Below the pieces are notes generated by a model, which saw nothing but the letters and a program-made list of their open reading frames with translations, searched no databases and was not told the DNA's origin. Of a stretch of DNA of 64,000 nucleotides, positions 58,350-64,000 are shown in pieces. Location: the NCBI RefSeq assembly GCF_026151205.1, contig NC_087079.1, positions 6,978,169-7,042,168 on the forward strand, in the 5' to 3' direction. Source of the DNA: Bolinopsis microptera. Lineage: Eukaryota > Ctenophora > Tentaculata > Lobata > Bolinopsidae. A program made the position numbers and the translations under genes. Positions within the stretch are counted from its first letter, which is position 1. Each line of letters opens with the position of its first letter.

Positions 58350-60623
58350 AATAGTTTAGTTGTGCCATTGGACTGTCGTTTAAGTTTTGCAGAGTGTGTC
58401 GGGTTATAGTCACATAGTTATTAGATACATAATTAAGGTAAAGGGTTTTACTATCGGAATGTCATATTTTCTAAATTTACAAATAGCTATATTACTTTAT
58501 TATATACTGTACTCCCTTCAATTATCGATTACTTTGTTGTAGACCTGTCGCTTAGAATATTGCTTTTACCTACGATCGTGTGAAATTCAGCTGTAAAAAC
58601 GCTAAACATTCGCATAAACACTCCACATGCCCCCTACACCTACAATATACATGTGCTCCTTCGTAAACTACACCATTTGTTCAGTGTTTTGTGATTGTCC
58701 TCATGGTCACGTGATCCATATCCAGCCTTCTTGTTGGCTCATCTGGTCGTTCTGCCACCCGATTGGCCACCATTTTCTTGCTTGATGAATCCAGGGGGTG
58801 GATGCTTTACTCTTCAATATAATATTTTCTCCGCCTCAATCAAAATGTAACATTATGTTTCTCCATGGTAGTATGTAATGTCTTAAAGTGTGTGTCCCCT
58901 GCATTTTACAGGGGCTGGAACCTGCAGCCACCTTATCTCCGGTAGCATTTGAGGAATTTGCATATTGAATTTCGAACATTGTCCCCCAGTGTTTTTTTGT
59001 TGAATCAGCTTTTGCGGTGAGCGTATAATGCCATGCGTACGTGAAGCGCTGCTTCCATTTCTATACTTCTTTCATGCTTAGTGCTTACTGTAAACAATGA
59101 AATCAGTGGGCTCAATGTTTAGTCAATCATAGAAAAATACTGCTTATAATGTTAAATACTGCTTATAATGTTAAATACTGCTTACTCCGCTCAATTCCTG
59201 GCAACTTTAACTAAGCGCTCTGTTCTGTAAATTCGTTCCGGAACATTCGTATTGTTTGATAACATTAAATTTGATGCCACTAATCTCGAGCCTTATATCG
59301 CCCCTTGTAACGGGCCCTTATATCGTCATATGTTATTGTTACACAGAACGAGTGCCACCCATCATTGTGCATATTACATTAAATTTAATGATGTTAAATA
59401 GCGTTCCTGGCGCTACCCCCTCACACGGGGGTATGCTGTCACTGGGTTTCTAATCTTTGAATGCTTCCTAATGGACTGTGACTGAGCTATGATTTGATCG
59501 CTGCCACCCTCCTTTACTGGCTTTTTGGTATATGAAACATAATGACATATTCTACCTACAGCTTTTGTATCCCTCGTATTATTAGATACTCCGTTTGTTC
59601 CTCATTCAGTTTGTTATCCTCCCTACTTTATTTAGACCCATTTGATTGCCCAGATTTAGCGGCAACATAGAATACTAGTTGGTATAGTGTAAGTGTAGCA
59701 TTGGATTACCCGGTTCATATGTTCATTGCCTCCCCTATACACCACTTTCATTAACGTTTTATCCGCAACTTTTCTATTCAACGTCTACTCTTGTTCACAG
59801 TTGTGGGGAAGCAATCAGGGATCAAACGATTAGATGTACCGTTTAAGCTCTAGACTGTCCGATATATCGATTGATTTGATATACCGAGCTGCGGGTCGTT
59901 CTAGCTGAGTTAAAGGTAATTCCAGTGTGTTAGGAAATGATCCGTTGTGTCGGGACTACTAGATCAAACACCTAGTACCACTAGGGGCTCAGGGGCTGAT
60001 CTGCTCTAGGTGCCATCAGATTAGTGGTCACTGGTCTCGGACTCGCCTGGGAGTTGGATCTAGTGCATCTAGTAGTGCAGCCTATTGTTTCTTTAACTTA
60101 GCGCTATTTATTTGTTAGGTGTTGTGTAGTGGAGACATTAGCAAGCATGATTTAAGCAGCGGCAATTGTTCAATGCCTTTTACAATTGTTGTGGCCGCTC
60201 AGTTTTAAATACTGGTAGCCCCACAAAAAATGCGCATATTTAATGAGACTGGAACAGCATAATTTCTTAATTTGATCGTTCATCTCCCTAGGGAAAAGGA
60301 CACTCTGTTATTCATCGGGATGTCGCAATACGCTGCAAATTAAAATTGATAGATTTTGGCGTTTAGATACAGGAGTTGTACGGAGCACTATTGTTTCTGT
60401 AATAAATTTTGAGTTTTGCTTTGATTTGCGTAGTTCGTACGTTGATAGTGTTTGTGCGTAGGTAGAGAGTGAATTTCCTCAAATTTTGCTTTGAGCATTT
60501 CCATCTTACAGCTTAATTCAGAGAGTCCCACAGAACCTGATCTCCGCACCCACCTTGCTTTATTTCCTAGTTACGTGATACCTTCTGTAAACATCAGTAT
60601 AAACCCCCGCGTTCCCTCGTCAG
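58350..60623. other. Gene D intron or intergenic
   Basis: Holds the E-box/CCAAT pair at 58706-58776 and a threefold GTTAAATACTGCTTATAAT repeat near 59140-59180. A GC-richer stretch at 59960-60070 with CTAG-rich dyads is not a recognisable RNA gene. Confidence 0.4.
58706..58776. promoter_or_regulatory. E-box/CCAAT pair
   Basis: TCACGTGAT near 58708 is followed by TTGTTGGCTC and CGATTGGCC (58761-58769). It resembles the other E-box/CCAAT clusters but has no adjacent first exon in view. Confidence 0.35.
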
Positions 60624-60897
60624 CTACCCAATGAAACTGTACAACAACATCATGATGTACTACCTGTCCGACTCCAGTACCGACACAGCTCCAGGTGGTA
60701 GTCAGGATAACCTGATAGGTGGTGGTGACATGAGCGATGATACTAATGGTGTGAGTGACAGTGATAAGTGTGTGAGTGATGAGGAGAACTCTGAGGGGGA
60801 GGAGAACTCTGAGGGGGAGGAGAACTCGGAGGGGGAGGATGTGGGGGAGGACGAGTTGCAGAACTTGAGGGTCTCGTCTCCGGACGATAACTGGTAG
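60624..60897 (+). CDS. Gene D candidate terminal exon, acidic
   Basis: After acceptor CCCTCGTCAG there is one base, then 90 codons to TAG at 60895-60897. The peptide starts YPMKLYNNIMMYYLSDSSTD and becomes strongly acidic, with three EENSEG repeats from an 18-bp DNA repeat (60780-60838), ending VSSPDDNW. The one-base start fits the phase-2 donors of the middle exons. A GTAGGG at 60894 could be a donor instead of a stop. An AATAAA at 61054 supports an end here. The ATG at 60631 could alternatively start an independent ORF. Confidence 0.5.
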
Positions 60898-61053
60898 GGT
60901 ACAGTTGCTATTATATTTAGTTAGTTGTGCCTAGAAAAGATAACTCTTTAAAAAATAGGAAACTATCGTATTCACGGATTGAGACCGATTACAAACAGGA
61001 TTAAAATCAAATTTTAGGTCCACTATCGTGAACCGACAAGAATTGGGTAGGTA

Positions 61054-61059
61054 AATAAA
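61054..61059 (+). terminator. Poly(A) signal
   Basis: AATAAA, 157 bp after the TAG at 60897 and the first on this strand. Confidence 0.4.
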
Positions 61060-61300
61060 TTATTAAAAACATCAAGCTTTGTTTGAAATCACGGCCAGGG
61101 TTTACAGTTCCTACTTCGAGAGTTAGATGTATCATTCATACCCATTCATACACACCGACTGCACACCGACTAAATAAGATATATTATTATATTTATCTTG
61201 ACTGTTGCCATTGTAACTTAAGATTTGAAATTTGTATTCCTTATTAAGAAACATAGTTAGGTTTTTTTTGTAAACGTAACAAATATTTATCAAAAGCATC

Positions 61301-62053
61301 TTAAACCCAAATAACACTCTTCTCAATCTCGGAGAGCTCATGAGGTTGGAACTTGTATCCATAGACCTCTTCATCATTCTCATCAAAGGAAGGAAGGGTT
61401 TCCATCATGGTGTTCTCTTCGTTCACTGTGTTCTGGAACCTACTACTAGAGTCAGAATTGGAGAGCCCAAGTTTGTGGACTAGGCAGGTGTCATCGTGAT
61501 CACCTATCTGGGTGGAAGAGTGGATAGGGGGAGTTCTGGTTATTTGTGTAGAGGAATGGACAGGAGCACTGAGGTCTGAAATATCTGATAAGTGACGCTG
61601 TCGTGGCAGCTGTTCCTCAATTACCTCTGTTCGAGGATTCCAGTTGAAAGTAGGGACAGTTGTAGGGAAAGTAGGTGCTGTTGTCCTCCTAGTTCTAGTT
61701 CTAGAGGAAGTGAGAGGGTAAGCATCCTGTTCAGAGTATCTTCTATATCCGTTCCTTCTAACCGGAGTCTCTTGTGGACGATGAGGACACCTAGTGCTGT
61801 AGGAACAGTTGCAGAAGTGAGCTACCAGAGCGTCCAGAACATCCCTGTTAACCAGAGCATCTGTAGTGTGTTCAGGAGCAGCTTCAGCAGGCTGGGAGAA
61901 CTGGTGTCGGATAGGGTTGTAGGGGGTGATGTAGTTATCCTCGTAGAAGGAGAGCTGAGGGAAGGTGATGGTCGAGGCATTCTTCATAGCTTTCCTGTTC
62001 TTCTTGGAGGATTTCTTCTTGAGGGATTGTTTGGAAGAGCAACACTGACCCAT
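61301..62053 (-). CDS. Gene E: predicted N-myristoylated orphan protein
   Basis: A single-exon 250-residue frame with an ATG start. The N-terminus MGQCCSSKQSLKKKSSKKNR has Gly2, Ser6 and a following basic patch: a strong N-myristoylation signal with Cys4/Cys5 available for palmitoylation. The product probably sits on the inner face of the plasma membrane. The rest is disordered: a CNCSYSTRCPHRP Cys cluster near residues 81-93, an Arg/Thr-rich stretch (SSRTRTRRTTAPTFPTTVPT), a duplicated HSSTQI (residues about 167-184) and an acidic C-terminus ending IEKSVIWV. No enzymatic domain or known family is seen; an adaptor role is only a guess. A TATA box lies 80 bp upstream. Confidence 0.8.
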   Translation of the reverse strand: MGQCCSSKQSLKKKSSKKNRKAMKNASTITFPQLSFYEDNYITPYNPIRHQFSQPAEAAPEHTTDALVNRDVLDALVAHFCNCSYSTRCPHRPQETPVRRNGYRRYSEQDAYPLTSSRTRTRRTTAPTFPTTVPTFNWNPRTEVIEEQLPRQRHLSDISDLSAPVHSSTQITRTPPIHSSTQIGDHDDTCLVHKLGLSNSDSSSRFQNTVNEENTMMETLPSFDENDEEVYGYKFQPHELSEIEKSVIWV

Positions 62054-62132
62054 ATTGTAAAGGAAGATGTAGATTGTTAAAGTTAGATAGATAGTAGACG
62101 ATTGATGATATACTCTACGAATGAAGATTTGC

Positions 62133-62140
62133 TATTTATA
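62133..62140 (-). promoter_or_regulatory. TATA box of gene E
   Basis: On the minus strand TATAAATA lies 80 bp before the gene E ATG, placing a likely transcription start near 62105 and a 5' UTR of about 50 nt. Confidence 0.5.
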
Positions 62141-63597
62141 TGACCAGTTACCATGCTGTGGTATATTGCTTGACACCATGTAACAAGATCTCATTCATCT
62201 TGGTGGAGCCACATGCTTACTGGAGCTCGGTCGCACCTCTGGGAGGGTGCTGACATCAGATCTCATGACGGATCAGATCACGTTCCCTGGTCAGATCACA
62301 GTAGGTTGTGCAAAGAGAAACGGATACGATACAAGAGAGGAACAAATGAAATGGGATCACGTGATATGATCGGATTAGATAAGGTCACGTCATTGATAAT
62401 GCCATACCTAATAACTGTAAATTTAAGTTGTATCACGAACATTTCAAGAAAACATTTTTACCTGAAACTGTGGATTTTGAAGCCATATCATTGAAACATG
62501 AGCTGTGTTCACTACAAAACAGTGAGCTCCATCGTAATCAGCTTGAATTACTGTACACACTGATGTATTCAAGCTTTATACTATTTTAAATTTCTTTCAA
62601 CACTTCGGAAAATAATGCACAAATAGCCTGCTTACAACCAATCCCGTTTAAAGTTATTAGATTGGACGGTCAGCTGCAAACCAGGAAACTAGTCCAGTTA
62701 GTCAAGCTAGTGAACAAATCCATTACAAGATTCAGCAGGTAACTGCTCATTGATTTCACAAAACCATGACCGTTTATCATGGCTGATTTGTCAGTAAGAT
62801 TCCTGTTTTCTGGGAGGGCTAAAAGTAAAACCAGTCTTCTTATAGGCGAGTGAGTTGTTAATGTTATCTAAATTCTTTTTACTTTCACTTTTCCCTCACA
62901 ATTTTTCTTAATTTCTTTCTCAAAGATATGGAACATCTAAATTCTAAAAGTTGAACTCCTTTCCGGGGCCATATACATTAATTAATGACAGCGAAGTAAT
63001 AACCAGATATCTGTGTACTACAAAAATCCTGCCACACTATTATATTATTGGCAACATATTGTATTATTTATGATATAATATATATTTATTATATTATTAG
63101 CAACACCCTTCACAAATAATGTCAGATCGAGGTCTCTCAAATGCAGGATGATTTTAGCAGAGCTGATAGACAGTAATGTGTTCCCCCCTACTGTACCTCT
63201 AGTTAGTATCTAACGTCCGCCTGTTACAAAGTCTGCCGACTCGATAGCAAAGCCACCACGCACATTTTTGACCGTACATATTTCTGAATTCCTCATAATA
63301 GCAGCATCGCTTCAGTACGCGCTCCTCCTCCATCATAAGCTACTCACTTCTCATATTCATGCAATCGTAATACAGGCAGCTTGTTATAGGCCTGTAATAG
63401 ACAACTTTCTGATTTGATCTGAGTTCAGTGCCGTTTCCAGTTTCTCCTGACCTCACGTCAGTTTGTTTTTGACTCGTATAATTTTTAACTTCTCGTATAA
63501 TTTTTAACCCAGACCTAATCCAGCCTGTGCTTTTATCTGAGCTGTATCGAATGACAGGTTCCTAACGCGTATTTGCACACTTCTGGCTGATTGACGT
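62141..63597. other. Intergenic region between divergent genes E and F
   Basis: No gene is supported. It has a TCACGTGATATG site near 62358 and a duplicated TATAATTTTTAAC near 63476-63510. Otherwise featureless. Confidence 0.45.
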
Positions 63598-63690
63598 GTC
63601 AGCTGACTGATATAACCTCCCCTGATTGGCTGTTTACTAGTCACGTGACTTGATTTCCGGCTTTTCATTGGTTCTGATTCCATCTCGTTT
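63598..63690 (+). promoter_or_regulatory. Promoter of gene F (CCAAT, E-box, ETS)
   Basis: ATTGG at 63625-63629 and 63667-63671 (NF-Y), TCACGTGAC at 63641-63649 (bHLH-zip) and TTTCCGG at 63654-63660 (ETS) lie within 50 bp, 80-130 bp before the gene F ATG. No TATA box is seen, as is common for CCAAT/ETS promoters. Confidence 0.6.
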
Positions 63691-63752
63691 GTCAGGATTA
63701 GAACACAGCACACAGTGTATATCACTTATCGTTAGTTTTGACCTCGTTTTGT

Positions 63753-64000
63753 ATGACCGCCGATCATCAGGGGATGTTGGAGCATGAACCTCAGTCCAAG
63801 AAAAAGGGACAGTCGGGGACAAAAGAGAAGACGTCGGAGACTAAGCGTCAGAACGGAGACTCTGGAATCTACCATCCTAGAGAGATTGAAGTAGAAGCGC
63901 TGAAGGAAAAAGGAGAAAAAGGAGAACAGTCATGCTCAGAATCAGAGGGGGAAGAGAGCAGGAAGAATCTGAGGGAACTGATATCACAGCTGTCCAATGT
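63753..64000 (+). CDS. Gene F, 5' end (cut by window edge)
   Basis: ATG at 63753 opens 82 codons that stay open to the edge. The peptide starts MTADHQGMLEHEPQSKKKGQ, continues with a Lys/Glu/Ser-rich region (SGTKEKTSETKRQ), then SGIYHPREIEVEALKEKGEK, an acidic SESEGEES and RKNLRELISQLSN. It is hydrophilic and probably intracellular; the last part may begin a helix. No family is recognised from this much. The ATG is the first after the promoter-like cluster, and the frame has no earlier in-frame ATG. Confidence 0.65.
   Translation, partial: MTADHQGMLEHEPQSKKKGQSGTKEKTSETKRQNGDSGIYHPREIEVEALKEKGEKGEQSCSESEGEESRKNLRELISQLSN

Noticed and set aside
59960-60070. GC-richer CTAG-dyad region considered as a tRNA or structured RNA
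   Set aside because: No A/B box spacing or consistent cloverleaf could be drawn.

Overview
This is a window of animal (metazoan) nuclear DNA, AT-rich and gene-poor. Coding sequence is split into short exons with GT..AG borders and introns from about 0.2 to 16 kb. A Ly6/uPAR three-finger gene, CR1/L2/jockey-type LINEs, hAT-type MITEs, a tRNA-derived SINE and abundant minisatellites all point to an animal. Nothing in the window fixes the phylum. No bacterial operons, rRNA genes or CRISPR arrays were seen. All exon models come from splice motifs and reading-phase agreement only; no transcript was available.

Layout. 1-1.1 kb: an 82-bp satellite with a hAT MITE nested in it. 1.3-21.3 kb: one minus-strand gene (gene A) of at least six exons, whose 16-kb intron holds a LINE, two polyG-related repeats, a 15-bp and a 10-bp minisatellite and a pair of palindromes. 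21.9-27.0 kb: LINE debris, a 1-kb TIR element carrying three hairpins, and a second hAT MITE. 27.0-28.5 kb: a complete two-exon Ly6/uPAR gene (gene B, minus). 28.6-29.3 kb: a decayed LINE. 31.3-32.1 kb: a possible three-exon gene for a 58-residue protein (gene C, plus). 34.3-35.8 kb: a TIR element with an inverted array of a short palindromic motif. 36-45 kb: minisatellites, an E-box palindrome and a SINE, with no supported gene. 45.5-60.9 kb: plus-strand exons that may form one gene (gene D) with interchangeable middle exons, interrupted by a 3.2-kb polyG-ended fold-back element. 61.3-62.1 kb: a single-exon gene for a predicted myristoylated protein (gene E, minus). 63.75 kb to the edge: the 5' end of a gene (gene F, plus) behind a CCAAT/E-box/ETS promoter.

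Three themes stand out. Several splice sites sit inside short direct duplications, two of them exactly 30 bp, so use of either copy would keep frame. At least two unrelated mobile elements end in long G/C homopolymers. CACGTG E-boxes, often TCACGTGAC and often near CCAAT boxes, are frequent and probably mark promoters; one cluster also carries three CArG boxes. Apart from gene B, none of the protein genes could be assigned to a known family by eye.
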